Assembly: GCF_004366355.1 (NCBI RefSeq)
Contig: NZ_SODV01000001.1
Span: forward strand, 1,178,001-1,242,000
Origin: Dinghuibacter silviterrae
GTDB lineage: Bacteria; Bacteroidota; Bacteroidia; Chitinophagales; Chitinophagaceae
Length of the DNA: 64,000 nucleotides
Direction of reading: 5' to 3'
Under the pieces are notes generated by a model. That model was given only the letters and a program-made list of their open reading frames with translations, did not search any database and was not told the DNA's origin. The position numbers were made by a program, and so were the translations under genes. Below are positions 53,406-61,527 of the stretch, in pieces (within the stretch, counting starts at the first letter, position 1; every line of letters starts with the position of its first letter).

Positions 53406-54680
53406 ATGAAAATTTTGACAATGAAGAACCAATTACTAGGCCTTGTGGCTGTCGCTTCGCTTACCCTTGCATCCTGCGGCAAAAGCGGACAATCTTACAA
53501 AGATGATGGTCAACTTCGGGGAGTCGCCTATGGCAAGGCCAACAACCTTACCAAGCCCTACGGTATGGTCTATGTCCCCCAGGGTACCTTCCACATGGGG
53601 CCCAGTGATGAGGACATCAACTATGCCTTTACCGCAAGGAACAGGCAGGTGTCTATCAGCGGGTTTTGGATGGACGCCACCGAAATTACCAATAGCGAAT
53701 ACCACCAGTTCACCAACTGGGTGAGGGATTCCATCGCCGCCAAGCTGCTGGGCTATGTCAAGCAGACGGACGGCGAAGAATTCATTGACTGGAAGCGTGC
53801 CCGCACCATTTTCTCCAAACCCGACAAGGGCACCACGGAGAAGCTGGACGCCATGATGCTGACCACCGACAACCGGATTTTTGGACGCCGGGAAATCGAT
53901 GCGGACAAGCTGGTCTATGAGTACGAGGACTTCAACTTCAAGGCCGCCGCTTACCGGAAGCCCAATGAACCCCGCTCCAAATTCATCGTCAAGGAACCGA
54001 TCAAGATTTACCCGGATACCCTGGTTTGGGTAAGGGACTTCTCCTATTCCTATAACGAGCCCATGGCTCAGCGCTATTACTCCCACCCTGCTTACGCCGA
54101 CTACCCGGTCGTAGGGGTGAACTGGAAGCAAGCCACCGCTTTCTGTAACTGGCGCACCCACTACCTCAACTCCTTCCTGGAGTCGAAAAAGAAACCGACC
54201 GAATCCAGTTTCCGTCTTCCGACCGAAGCGGAATGGGAATACGCCGCCCGTGGCGGCCGCAGCCAATCCCTCTTCCCCTGGGGTAGCTATTATCTCCGTA
54301 ACAAAAAAGGGTGTCTCTTAGCCAACTTCAAACCCGGTCGTGGTAACTATCCCGAAGACGGTGCGCTGTATACCGCCCGTGCCGATGCTTACTGGCCCAA
54401 CGACTTTGGTCTGTACAACATGGCGGGGAACGTATCCGAGTGGACCTCCTCCCTGTACTACGAAGGCGCGTACACCTTTATGCACGACATGAACCCCGAT
54501 ATTCGCTGGAATGCCCAGGATTCCGACCCTCCCCGTATGAAACGCAAGGTCATTCGCGGGGGTAGCTGGAAGGACGTAGGTTACTTCCTCCAGGTGGGCA
54601 CCCGCGCTTACGAATACCAGGACACGGCCAAGTCTTACATTGGTTTCCGTTGCGTCATCGACCTGCCCGCGGCCAAATAA
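53406..54680 (+). CDS. gldK: Gliding motility / type IX secretion lipoprotein GldK
   Basis: This 424-residue lipoprotein has the lipobox LASC (Cys near residue 24) after a short hydrophobic signal. An in-frame ATG at 53421 would give a more standard signal peptide. The body is a formylglycine-generating-enzyme (SUMF1-like) fold: GMVYVPQGTFHMGPSD near residue 53, FWMDATEITNSEY near residue 87, FRLPTEAEWEYAARGG near residue 267 and NMAGNVSEWTSSLYY near residue 340. GldK forms the periplasmic ring of the type IX secretion system with GldN. It starts the gldKLMN operon, the core of the gliding and secretion motor. Confidence 0.95.
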   Translation: MKILTMKNQLLGLVAVASLTLASCGKSGQSYKDDGQLRGVAYGKANNLTKPYGMVYVPQGTFHMGPSDEDINYAFTARNRQVSISGFWMDATEITNSEYHQFTNWVRDSIAAKLLGYVKQTDGEEFIDWKRARTIFSKPDKGTTEKLDAMMLTTDNRIFGRREIDADKLVYEYEDFNFKAAAYRKPNEPRSKFIVKEPIKIYPDTLVWVRDFSYSYNEPMAQRYYSHPAYADYPVVGVNWKQATAFCNWRTHYLNSFLESKKKPTESSFRLPTEAEWEYAARGGRSQSLFPWGSYYLRNKKGCLLANFKPGRGNYPEDGALYTARADAYWPNDFGLYNMAGNVSEWTSSLYYEGAYTFMHDMNPDIRWNAQDSDPPRMKRKVIRGGSWKDVGYFLQVGTRAYEYQDTAKSYIGFRCVIDLPAAK

Positions 54681-54744
54681 TCCCGAACTTAACACACAAC
54701 TCTTTTTAATCCCATTATCCTAAACTCGACTAAACAGATTAACT

Positions 54745-55575
54745 ATGTTATTCTTCAAGACCAAGCGCGGCCAGTCCGTCATGAATTTTTTGTTCAGCTT
54801 TTTCGCTGCGATCGTTATTGCCGGGGCATTGTTTAAAATCGAACACTGGCCTGCAGCGGATATCATGATCATTTGCGGTCTCGTTGCGGAGATCATCGTG
54901 TTCCTGCTCATGGCCTTCCTCGTGCCCGCGCATGAAGAATACTATTGGGAACGCTTTTTCCCCAACATTACCGAGCACCCCGATGTGGAAGAACGCCGCA
55001 CCGGTAAGTTCTCGATCACGCCCCTGAGCATGGCCGGCGCCTCCTCCAGCGGTAATGCCGCACTGGACAAACTGGACGACATGCTGGCCAAGGCCGACAT
55101 CACGCCCGCCAACCTGGGCCGTCTGAGCGAAAACTTCTCCAAACTCAACACGACCGTTACCAAGATGGGTGACATCGGGGACGTCGTTGCCGCTACCGGT
55201 GACTACACCGCCCGGACCCGTGAAGCCGCCCAGTCGCTGGTGACCCTGAAAGAAGCTTATTCCAACGCTGCTACTTCGGTTGGGTACTTCAACAGCGCTT
55301 CCGAAAGCACGAAGGATTTCCACATACAAGTACAACACCTGACGAAGAACCTCTCCTCGCTGAATACGATCTACGAACTGGAACTCCAGGATACCAACAA
55401 CCACCTGAAAGCCATGAACGCTTTCTACGGCAACCTGGTCAAGGCATCCCAAGGCATGGAAGGCAGCGTAGAAGAGGCCAAGAAGGTCACTACCCAGATC
55501 TCCAACCTGTCGCACAACCTGTCGACGTTGAACCAGATCTATGGGAACATGATCAATGCCATGCACGGCCGCTAG
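54745..55575 (+). CDS. gldL: Gliding motility / T9SS inner-membrane motor protein GldL
   Basis: This 276-residue protein has two N-terminal membrane helices (about residues 11-30 and 39-60) joined by a short loop, then a long cytoplasmic helical region. Glu49 sits within the second helix, at the position of the membrane glutamate linked to proton use in Flavobacterium GldL. GldL and GldM form the rotary motor that draws on proton-motive force. The cytoplasmic part (about 95-270) is rich in Ala, Asn and Thr and predicted mainly helical. It follows gldK by 64 bases and gldM comes 59 bases later. Confidence 0.95.
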   Translation: MLFFKTKRGQSVMNFLFSFFAAIVIAGALFKIEHWPAADIMIICGLVAEIIVFLLMAFLVPAHEEYYWERFFPNITEHPDVEERRTGKFSITPLSMAGASSSGNAALDKLDDMLAKADITPANLGRLSENFSKLNTTVTKMGDIGDVVAATGDYTARTREAAQSLVTLKEAYSNAATSVGYFNSASESTKDFHIQVQHLTKNLSSLNTIYELELQDTNNHLKAMNAFYGNLVKASQGMEGSVEEAKKVTTQISNLSHNLSTLNQIYGNMINAMHGR

Positions 55576-55634
55576 GTTTGACTATATCCTTTGAAATCCA
55601 AATTCACTCACGAGTCTTTAAATCCTGAATAGTC

Positions 55635-57170
55635 ATGGCCTTACCAAAAGAGCCCAGGCAAAAGATGATTAACATGATGTATTTAGTGCTGACCGCGTTG
55701 TTGGCAATAAATGTATCTGCTGAAATATTGAATGCCTTTAAAACGGTGGACGGTAGCATCAACCGCTCCAACAACCTGATCGATAACAAGAGCAAGAGCG
55801 AGCTCACCGCCTTCGACAAGGCCATTAAGGACCAGGGCGAAGCAAAAGTCCTGCCCTTCAAGATGAATGCCTTGGCGGCAGTGGAGATCGAGAAGCGTGC
55901 TTCTTCCTTTATCGAGAACCTGAAATTGCAGATTAAGATGGCATCCGGTGGCAAGGCCCCGGATGGCGAGGAGTACAAGGACGACTATATGGACGGTCCT
56001 ACCCGCATCATGGACAACCAGAAAAAGGGTATAGCCCTGCGGGATTCCATCCTGGCCTGGAGGAACGAGTTGCTGGAACTGGCCCCCAACGGCCGGAAAA
56101 GCGTTCTCGAAGAGACCCTCCCCCTGAAACTCGATACCCCCAAGGTAGAGAACAAAGGGAACAGGGATTGGGTCGGCGCTCACTTCCGCATGGTACCGGC
56201 CGTTGCTGCCGTCACCATCCTGGACAAGTTTAAAAATGACGTAAAAGCATCCTCCGCATCGATCGTTGAGGACAATTTGTCCCAGATAAATGCGTTAGAT
56301 ATTAAGCTGGACCAATTCGAGCCTTACGTATCCGCCAACTCCCTCTACCTGATGAACGGTCAACAGTTCCAGGCTACGATCGGGGTAGGTGCTTTCAGCA
56401 GCGCAGTGAATCCTGAAATTACGGTAGACGGTGCTCCCCTGTCCGTGGCAAATGGTAAAGGGGTTTATTCGGCCACCGCTTCCGGTTCCGGTTCCCACAC
56501 CCTGCACGTGCACATCCGGATGCGTAAACCCGACAATACCTACCTGGAAAAGGACGAAGACATTACGTATAACGTTGGTTCCTCCACGTTTGCCGTGTCC
56601 GCCGACCTCACCAAGGTGCTGTTCCGCGGCATCGACAACCCGATCTCCGTATCCGGGGGCGGTGTAGGCGCCGAAGGGTTGAGTGTATCGGCTTCCAATG
56701 GGCCTTGTACCAAGATCGGGGCCGGGAAATATATGCTGAAACCCGGCGAGGGTTCCGAAGACCGGGTAACGGTCACGGCTCACCGCCCGGACGGTTCCAC
56801 GTCCAACCTGGGTAGCGAATCCTTCCAGGTAAAGGACCTGCCCAATCCGACGGCCTACGTAGGCACTAACTCCGGCGGCCGTATGCGCGCTGCTGAGTTC
56901 CGCGCCAACGGTGGTCTCCGGGCCGTGCTCGAAAACTTCGACTTCGTAAGCGGGATCCGTTTTGAAGTCACCAGCTTTACGATGTACTGCCAGGGGGGAG
57001 ATTTCAACGGTCTGCAACAGGGGACGTCCAATTCGTTCTCGTTCACACCGGTCATGAACCTGGTCAGCAAGTGTAAACCCGGTACGGCTGTCTCCTTCGA
57101 GGATATTCACGCCAAAGGACCGGATGGCAGGACCCGGAAATTGAAGAGCGTAAGCTTCTTACTGTATTAA
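55635..57170 (+). CDS. gldM: Gliding motility / T9SS motor shaft protein GldM
   Basis: This 511-residue protein begins MALPKEPRQKMINMMYLVLTALLA..., the conserved cytoplasmic lead and single membrane helix (about 12-30) of GldM. The periplasmic part should hold four domains in a row: a helical D1 (about 40-220), then Ig-like beta domains D2 to D4 (about 225 to the end). GldM couples the GldL ring in the inner membrane with the GldK-GldN ring in the outer periplasm. Length matches the family. It is flanked by gldL and gldN, spaced 59 and 13 bases. Confidence 0.96.
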   Translation: MALPKEPRQKMINMMYLVLTALLAINVSAEILNAFKTVDGSINRSNNLIDNKSKSELTAFDKAIKDQGEAKVLPFKMNALAAVEIEKRASSFIENLKLQIKMASGGKAPDGEEYKDDYMDGPTRIMDNQKKGIALRDSILAWRNELLELAPNGRKSVLEETLPLKLDTPKVENKGNRDWVGAHFRMVPAVAAVTILDKFKNDVKASSASIVEDNLSQINALDIKLDQFEPYVSANSLYLMNGQQFQATIGVGAFSSAVNPEITVDGAPLSVANGKGVYSATASGSGSHTLHVHIRMRKPDNTYLEKDEDITYNVGSSTFAVSADLTKVLFRGIDNPISVSGGGVGAEGLSVSASNGPCTKIGAGKYMLKPGEGSEDRVTVTAHRPDGSTSNLGSESFQVKDLPNPTAYVGTNSGGRMRAAEFRANGGLRAVLENFDFVSGIRFEVTSFTMYCQGGDFNGLQQGTSNSFSFTPVMNLVSKCKPGTAVSFEDIHAKGPDGRTRKLKSVSFLLY

Positions 57171-57183
57171 TAAACTGATTTAT

Positions 57184-58206
57184 ATGAAGATGTGGGCAAA
57201 ATGTTTGTTGGTTGGCCTGTTGCTTGGGTCCGTCACCGCCGAGGTGATCATCCCCCAGGTGGCAACCGCCCAGACTACTAAACCGAAACCGAAGAGAAAG
57301 CCGGTTAGAAAGAAAAAGCCGCCTGTCACTACAGCCGCTCAGGTAAAGGCGGTGGATACGACGGCCGTAGCAGTGGCCCCGGCCAAGCACGAACTGCCCG
57401 TCATCGGGGATACCATCCGTCGTTCCCTGCGTAATGACGGTGCGGTTGAGCGCAACCTGGTGAAAGACCGGGTACCCCTGCCGTACCAGCACATCCGGGA
57501 GGACGACGCCGTCTACCGCCAACGCGTGTGGGAGGAGATCGATACCCGCCAGAAGATCAACCTGCCTTTCCGCTATAAAGCACAGGAAGACAATGGGGAT
57601 CAGCGGTTTATCGCCATCCTTATCAACGCCATCCGGGACAGCAGCGTCACGGCTTTCGATCCGCTGGATGACCGGTTCACTACCCCCATCACCACCGACA
57701 AGATCGCCGAAGAGCTGGTGGGCAAGGCCGATACCGTTCCCCTGATCGATCCCCAGACCGGTCTCAAAAGGAAGGATACGGTCATCACCAACGACTTTAA
57801 CCCCGATGACATCATCAAATACCAGGTCAAGGAAGAATGGGTGTTCGACAAACAGTCGTCCCGTATGTTCTGCCGGATCCTGGGGATAGCCCCCCTGAAA
57901 ATCATCCGCAGGGAAGACGGAACCGAACTCGGGGAAACCCCCCTGTTCTGGGTCTACTACCCTGACCTGCGCCCCGTCCTGGCCAAATACGAAGCGTATA
58001 ACGGCCATAACTTCGGGTCCCGGATGACCTGGGAGGAGCTGTTCGAAAACCGGATGTTCAGTGGATACGTCGTGAAGTCGACCATCGACAATCCGTTCGA
58101 CCGTTCGATCTCCCAGTATGTCAAAGATCCCATCCTGCGTCTCCTGGAATCCGACCGGACAAAGGAAAAGATATTCAATTACGAACAGGACCTCTGGTCG
58201 TACTAA
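57184..58206 (+). CDS. gldN: Gliding motility / T9SS protein GldN
   Basis: This 340-residue secreted protein has a signal peptide (about 1-30) followed by a Lys/Pro-rich linker (about 32-55, KPKPKRKPVRKKKPP). The conserved domain runs from about residue 85: DDAVYRQRVWEEIDTRQKINLPFRY, then FKVKEEW-like YQVKEEWVFDKQSSRMFCRILGIAPLK near residue 219 and FWVYYPDLRPVLAKYEAYN near residue 256. GldN joins GldK in the periplasmic ring of the type IX secretion system. It is the last gene of the operon, closed by a strong terminator 11 bases after its stop. Confidence 0.95.
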   Translation: MKMWAKCLLVGLLLGSVTAEVIIPQVATAQTTKPKPKRKPVRKKKPPVTTAAQVKAVDTTAVAVAPAKHELPVIGDTIRRSLRNDGAVERNLVKDRVPLPYQHIREDDAVYRQRVWEEIDTRQKINLPFRYKAQEDNGDQRFIAILINAIRDSSVTAFDPLDDRFTTPITTDKIAEELVGKADTVPLIDPQTGLKRKDTVITNDFNPDDIIKYQVKEEWVFDKQSSRMFCRILGIAPLKIIRREDGTELGETPLFWVYYPDLRPVLAKYEAYNGHNFGSRMTWEELFENRMFSGYVVKSTIDNPFDRSISQYVKDPILRLLESDRTKEKIFNYEQDLWSY

Positions 58207-58217
58207 GGTTTTCTACA

Positions 58218-58256
58218 AAATATAAGCCGCCCACCTCAGGGCGGCTTATATTTATG
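58218..58256 (+). terminator. Strong intrinsic terminator after gldN
   Basis: AAATATAAGCCGCCC (58218-58232) pairs with GGGCGGCTTATATTT (58239-58253) over 15 perfect base pairs around a 6-base loop. The A-rich left and T-rich right flanks could let it work in both directions. It marks the end of the gldKLMN transcript. Confidence 0.88.
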
Positions 58257-58492
58257 CGTTTCGCATAGCGTTTTTTTATAATCTAATCACTTTCCAAAAC
58301 ATTTTTCGCCCGAATTCATTTTTCCATAGGAAAAATGGTCTGTAGCGCATTGACCGTAAAATTACGGGGCTGTAGGACGTTTTTGTAGGGGTAATTTCCC
58401 TTCATCGTCTACCCTCTGAAATATGAGGGAATCCTGTCCCCTGGCTTTTTTGTTAAAAATTCGCAATCATAAAAAATACCCTGTTTGAGGTA

Positions 58493-58522
58493 TTGAACGG
58501 TCAAACATATAGATTATCTTTG
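58493..58522 (+). promoter_or_regulatory. Consensus Bacteroidota promoter (TTG-N19-TATCTTTG)
   Basis: TTG (58493-58495) and TATCTTTG (58515-58522) are 19 bases apart, matching TTG-N19-TAnnTTTG exactly. Transcription would start near 58529, past an ATG at 58525 and about 55 bases before the 26-bp inverted repeat. The short inverted pair AATACC/GGTATT (58475-58494) overlaps the -33 box. Confidence 0.6.
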
Positions 58523-58582
58523 TTATGGTTTTTCATAGGATATTGGATTTTAAAGACGGGGCTGGATGTCTATCCGGGCCCC

Positions 58583-58643
58583 ATTTTTTTTGCCCCCAAA
58601 AAGAGGTTGTAGAACTTAACCTCTTTTTGGGGGCAAAAAAAAT
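58583..58643. repeat. Perfect 26-bp inverted repeat, 9-base loop
   Basis: The left arm 58583-58608 and right arm 58618-58643 are exact reverse complements: an A, eight T, GC5, five A, GAGGTT pattern and its mirror. The loop is GTAGAACTT. The stem can be continued by GGGCCCC (58576-58582) with GGGGCCC (58659-58665) across a one-sided 15-base bulge. The T tract lies before, not after, the hairpin in both orientations, so a standard intrinsic terminator is not expected. Confidence 0.92.
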
Positions 58644-58922
58644 CTACAATGACTGGACGGGGCCCCCACATACCGGGACTGGGAGGCCGGCGTGTTATCC
58701 CCGTCCAGAGCGAAGAAAGAGTGCTTGGGGTGTGGCAGCGGCCGGCCCTGCGGGCGGCCGGAATACAGGGGGGGCTGAGGCGAAAAGGGTTGATAATCTG
58801 GAGATGATAAAGATTTAGAAGAATTAACATTGGGTAGGGTGCCTACCTAATTGTTGTGAGGGCGGCCTGGTGGGCGGCCCTTTGTGTTTTGGGGGGTGTT
58901 GGGGGCGCTTTTGTTATCTAGT

Positions 58923-58951
58923 GGGGGTGGGATTCGCCCTGGGAGGGGGGG
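58923..58951 (+). other. Four G-runs, possible G-quadruplex
   Basis: G runs of 5, 3, 3 and 7 occur at 58923-58927, 58929-58931, 58941-58943 and 58945-58951, separated by loops of 1, 9 and 1 bases. This fits a relaxed quadruplex pattern on the plus strand. Another pair of G runs lies upstream near 58891-58905. Confidence 0.45.
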
Positions 58952-59006
58952 AAATTGGGCCGACCAGGGGCTTTGGGCCCGCCCTGATAGAGGTTTAAGC
59001 CTGCCA

Positions 59007-59130
59007 GGCGGGGTATAGGAGGGGTGTGGGTCGCACTATCTTTTGCGCAGCCCCCAAGCCCGCAATGAGAAGAAAAACGCCATGAGGCTGCACATCGATA
59101 GTGCGACCCACACCCCTCCTATACCCCGCC
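59007..59130. repeat. Perfect 34-bp inverted repeat with 56-base spacer next to uvrC
   Basis: The arms 59007-59040 and 59097-59130 are exact reverse complements over all 34 bases (outer end GGCGGGGTATAGG, inner end GCACTATC). The spacer holds a further inner pair GCAGCC/GGCTGC. The right arm ends 12 bases before the uvrC stop codon. No direct duplication flanks the arms and no gene lies in the spacer. Confidence 0.92.
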
Positions 59131-59142
59131 GGGGGGGAGAAC

Positions 59143-60954
59143 CTATTCGTCAGAGGGGTGAAAATGCCGGTAAACGATCGCGGCTTTGGCAGGCCCGATC
59201 AGGGAGGCGAGGTCGCCCTCGGGGGCGGAACCAACTTTTTTCACGGACTTATAGGTCTTGAGCAACAGATCGACCGTTGCCTTCCCGACCCCTTTGATCC
59301 CATCGAGCTCGGATTTGAACACCCCTTTGCTTCGTTGGTCCCGGTGGAAAGTGATGCCGAAGCGGTGGACCTCGTCCCGGATCCGCCGGATGAGGCGCAG
59401 GCTTTCGCTGTCCCAGGGGAGTTTGAGGGACTCGGTGTCCCCGGGAAAGAAGAGCTCCTCTTCGTTTTTGGCCAGCCCCACGAGGGTCATTTTGCCGACG
59501 AGGTCGAGCTCCCGGATGGCCTCCATGGCCGCTCCGAGCTGCCCTTTGCCGCCGTCGATGATGACGAGTTGGGGAAGGGGTTGTTCCTCGCGGGTAAGAC
59601 GGGCGTACCGGCGATGGACGACTTCTTTCATGGTGGCAAAGTCGTTGATGCCGGTAACGGTTTTGACGTTGAAATGGCGGTAGTCCTTTTTGGAGGCGAC
59701 CCCGTTTTTAAAACAAACCATGGCGGAAACCGGGAAGCTCCCCTGGAAATTGGAGTTGTCGAAGCACTCGATGTGATCGGGCAGCGCGGGGAGGTGGAGG
59801 TCTTCCTGGAGCTGGTAGAGAACTTCGCGTTTTTCGGTATCGGTCTTGTCTTCGAGGTGGAGCATCTTTTTCTTTTGGAGCTCTTCCCGGAAATAGTTGA
59901 CGTTTTTTTCGGAGAGGTCGAGGAGCTTTTTCTTGTCCCCGGCCTTGGGGAGGGTGATGGTGACGCCTTCGGGTGCCCAGTCGAGGGCACAGGGCACAAT
60001 GACCTCGGGGGCGTCACTGGCGAAGTCGTCGCGCATACGGGGAACGGCGTAGGAAAGAACCTCGCTTTGGTCTTCCTCCAGTGGGGTCTCGAAAGTGCTC
60101 GTTTGGGTTTGGATAATGGTGCCGCCGCGGACCATGAGGTAGTTGACGTAGGCCTGGTTGCCTTCCTTGAGGATACTGAAAACGTCGGCGTCCCCCATCC
60201 TTTCGTTGACGATGGTGGATTTGGCCTGGTATTGCAGGAGGTGTTCGAGTTTCTTACGGGTGGACTCGGCTTGTTCGAAGCGAAGGGCTTCGGCCTGGGT
60301 CTGCATTTCCTTCCGGAAATATTGAACGACAGGGGTAAGGTTGCCTTTGAGGAGGTTCCGGGCTTGCCGGAGCCCTTCGGCATAGTCTTCGGGGTTTTGG
60401 AGCCCCTCGCAGGGGCCCTTGCAGTTGCCTAAGTGATACTCCAGGCAGACCTTGAACTTCCCTTTTTCGATGTTTTGCGGGGTCAGGTTGAGCTTGCAGG
60501 TTCTGAGGGGAACGTTGAGGCGGATAAATTCGATCAGTTCCCTGACTTTGCCCACCGACGTAAAAGGACCGAGGTATTCCGAGCCATCGGCGATCTTCCG
60601 GCGGGTGAGAAAGACACGGGGAAAGTGCTCGTTTTTAAAAATGATATAGGGATAGGTCTTGTCGTCCTTGAGGTTGATGTTGTACTTGGGCTTGAACTGT
60701 TTGATCAGGGCGTTTTCCAGAAGGAAGGCGTCCTGTTCGGAGTCGACGATGGTGAACTCGATGCGTTCTATACGCTGGACGAGCTCGTAGGTTTTATAGC
60801 TGGTGAGTGTCTTTATAAAGTAGGAGCTGACGCGTTTGCGCAGGCTCTTGGCCTTGCCGACATACAATAGTTGTCCTCCTGCGTCGAAGTATTTGTAGAT
60901 ACCGGGCGCCAGGGGGATGGTGGGGGCTATTTTCTGAAAGGTGTCGGCGGTCAT
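59143..60954 (-). CDS. uvrC: Excinuclease ABC subunit C
   Basis: This 603-residue protein has the full UvrC layout. The N-terminal GIY-YIG nuclease has GIY at 18-20 and YVGKAKSLRKRV from residue 31. A cysteine-containing stretch (VCLEYHLGNCKGPCEG) follows near residue 170, then the UVR domain that binds UvrB (about 200-235). The C-terminal RNase-H-like nuclease has IECFDNSNFQG (near residue 388) and VIDGGKGQLGAA (near 475), and a helix-hairpin-helix ends the protein (LDGIKGVGKATVDLLLKTY). It makes both incisions in nucleotide excision repair. It starts 9 bases after a lipoprotein gene, and a 34-bp inverted repeat lies just past its stop. Confidence 0.97.
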   Translation of the reverse strand: MTADTFQKIAPTIPLAPGIYKYFDAGGQLLYVGKAKSLRKRVSSYFIKTLTSYKTYELVQRIERIEFTIVDSEQDAFLLENALIKQFKPKYNINLKDDKTYPYIIFKNEHFPRVFLTRRKIADGSEYLGPFTSVGKVRELIEFIRLNVPLRTCKLNLTPQNIEKGKFKVCLEYHLGNCKGPCEGLQNPEDYAEGLRQARNLLKGNLTPVVQYFRKEMQTQAEALRFEQAESTRKKLEHLLQYQAKSTIVNERMGDADVFSILKEGNQAYVNYLMVRGGTIIQTQTSTFETPLEEDQSEVLSYAVPRMRDDFASDAPEVIVPCALDWAPEGVTITLPKAGDKKKLLDLSEKNVNYFREELQKKKMLHLEDKTDTEKREVLYQLQEDLHLPALPDHIECFDNSNFQGSFPVSAMVCFKNGVASKKDYRHFNVKTVTGINDFATMKEVVHRRYARLTREEQPLPQLVIIDGGKGQLGAAMEAIRELDLVGKMTLVGLAKNEEELFFPGDTESLKLPWDSESLRLIRRIRDEVHRFGITFHRDQRSKGVFKSELDGIKGVGKATVDLLLKTYKSVKKVGSAPEGDLASLIGPAKAAIVYRHFHPSDE

Positions 60955-60963
60955 GGGTAGAGG

Positions 60964-61500
60964 TTAGGGGCGCTTCCAAACCACGCGCTGCTTGTGGAAG
61001 TCGGCGGTGTTTTGGTCTTTGTCCACGGTGGTGATCAGGGTAAATTCCTGACCGGTTTTCCAAATGAGTTGCTGGCGGATGCTGGAGTCGCCGCTTTGCC
61101 GGGTATGCTGTAGATAGAGCTGGCGGATGATGTTTGTGCCGGAGTCAAGGAAAACATCAACCCGGTTGAGCGGGACGCTGTCGGCCTCGAAGGAGATGAT
61201 CGTACGGTGGTGGACACTGTCGGGGAAGACAGCGCGTGTATATTGGCCGGATGCATCCTGGGTGTTCAGGAAGACCGCGATCATCTGCCGGGCTTCAGCG
61301 ACCCCGATGGGGGTGGTGTCGTGGAGCTTATACGCCATCAGCGTTACACCCAGGGAGTCTATCTCCTTAAACTGGTTCTCCAGGAAAAGTTGGACGTTGG
61401 GAAAAGAAACGGTATCCGTGCCCGTGGGGACCGCGGAACCCGTACGGTTTTGACAGGCGCCCAACAGGACGCAAACAACGATCAGGACGCGTAGCTTCAT
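60964..61500 (-). CDS. Hypothetical lipoprotein
   Basis: This 178-residue protein has a lipoprotein signal with lipobox LLGAC (Cys near residue 16). The mature part shows no domain that I recognise; it has a mix of strands and helices with a C-terminal motif WKTGQEFTLITTVDKDQ near residue 148, resembling small secreted Bacteroidota proteins of unknown role. It is read 9 bases ahead of uvrC on the same strand and may share its transcript. Its acyl anchor would place it at the inner or outer membrane, facing the periplasm. Confidence 0.78.
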   Translation of the reverse strand: MKLRVLIVVCVLLGACQNRTGSAVPTGTDTVSFPNVQLFLENQFKEIDSLGVTLMAYKLHDTTPIGVAEARQMIAVFLNTQDASGQYTRAVFPDSVHHRTIISFEADSVPLNRVDVFLDSGTNIIRQLYLQHTRQSGDSSIRQQLIWKTGQEFTLITTVDKDQNTADFHKQRVVWKRP

Positions 61501-61527
61501 CCTGCAAAGGTAAGGGGCGGCGTTGGA

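Larger units (their letters stand above)
58254..59142. other. 890-bp non-coding region between gldN and uvrC
   Basis: No convincing gene is seen on either strand. The left part (58254-58520) is AT-rich and contains small palindromes at 58317-58337 (CATTTTTCC/GGAAAAATG, 3-base loop) and 58354-58367 (CCGTAA/TTACGG). A consensus promoter lies at 58493-58522. A perfect 26-bp inverted repeat follows at 58583-58643. The right part (58680-59005) is G-rich on the plus strand with long G runs, and ends in a perfect 34-bp inverted repeat beside the uvrC stop. Frames that cross the palindromes encode mirrored sequence and do not look like proteins. Confidence 0.75.

Noticed and set aside
58525-58830. 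Short frames on both strands across the 26-bp palindrome
   Set aside because: Both encode mirrored sequence (CPQKE and LFLGAKK repeated on each strand) because of the inverted repeat, and the plus-strand ATG lies before the expected transcription start.
59101-60432. A 443-codon open frame on the plus strand
   Set aside because: It is antisense to uvrC, whose product has all catalytic motifs; the plus-strand frame is rich in Val, Gly and Glu as expected from a mirror of coding sequence and has no recognisable domain.
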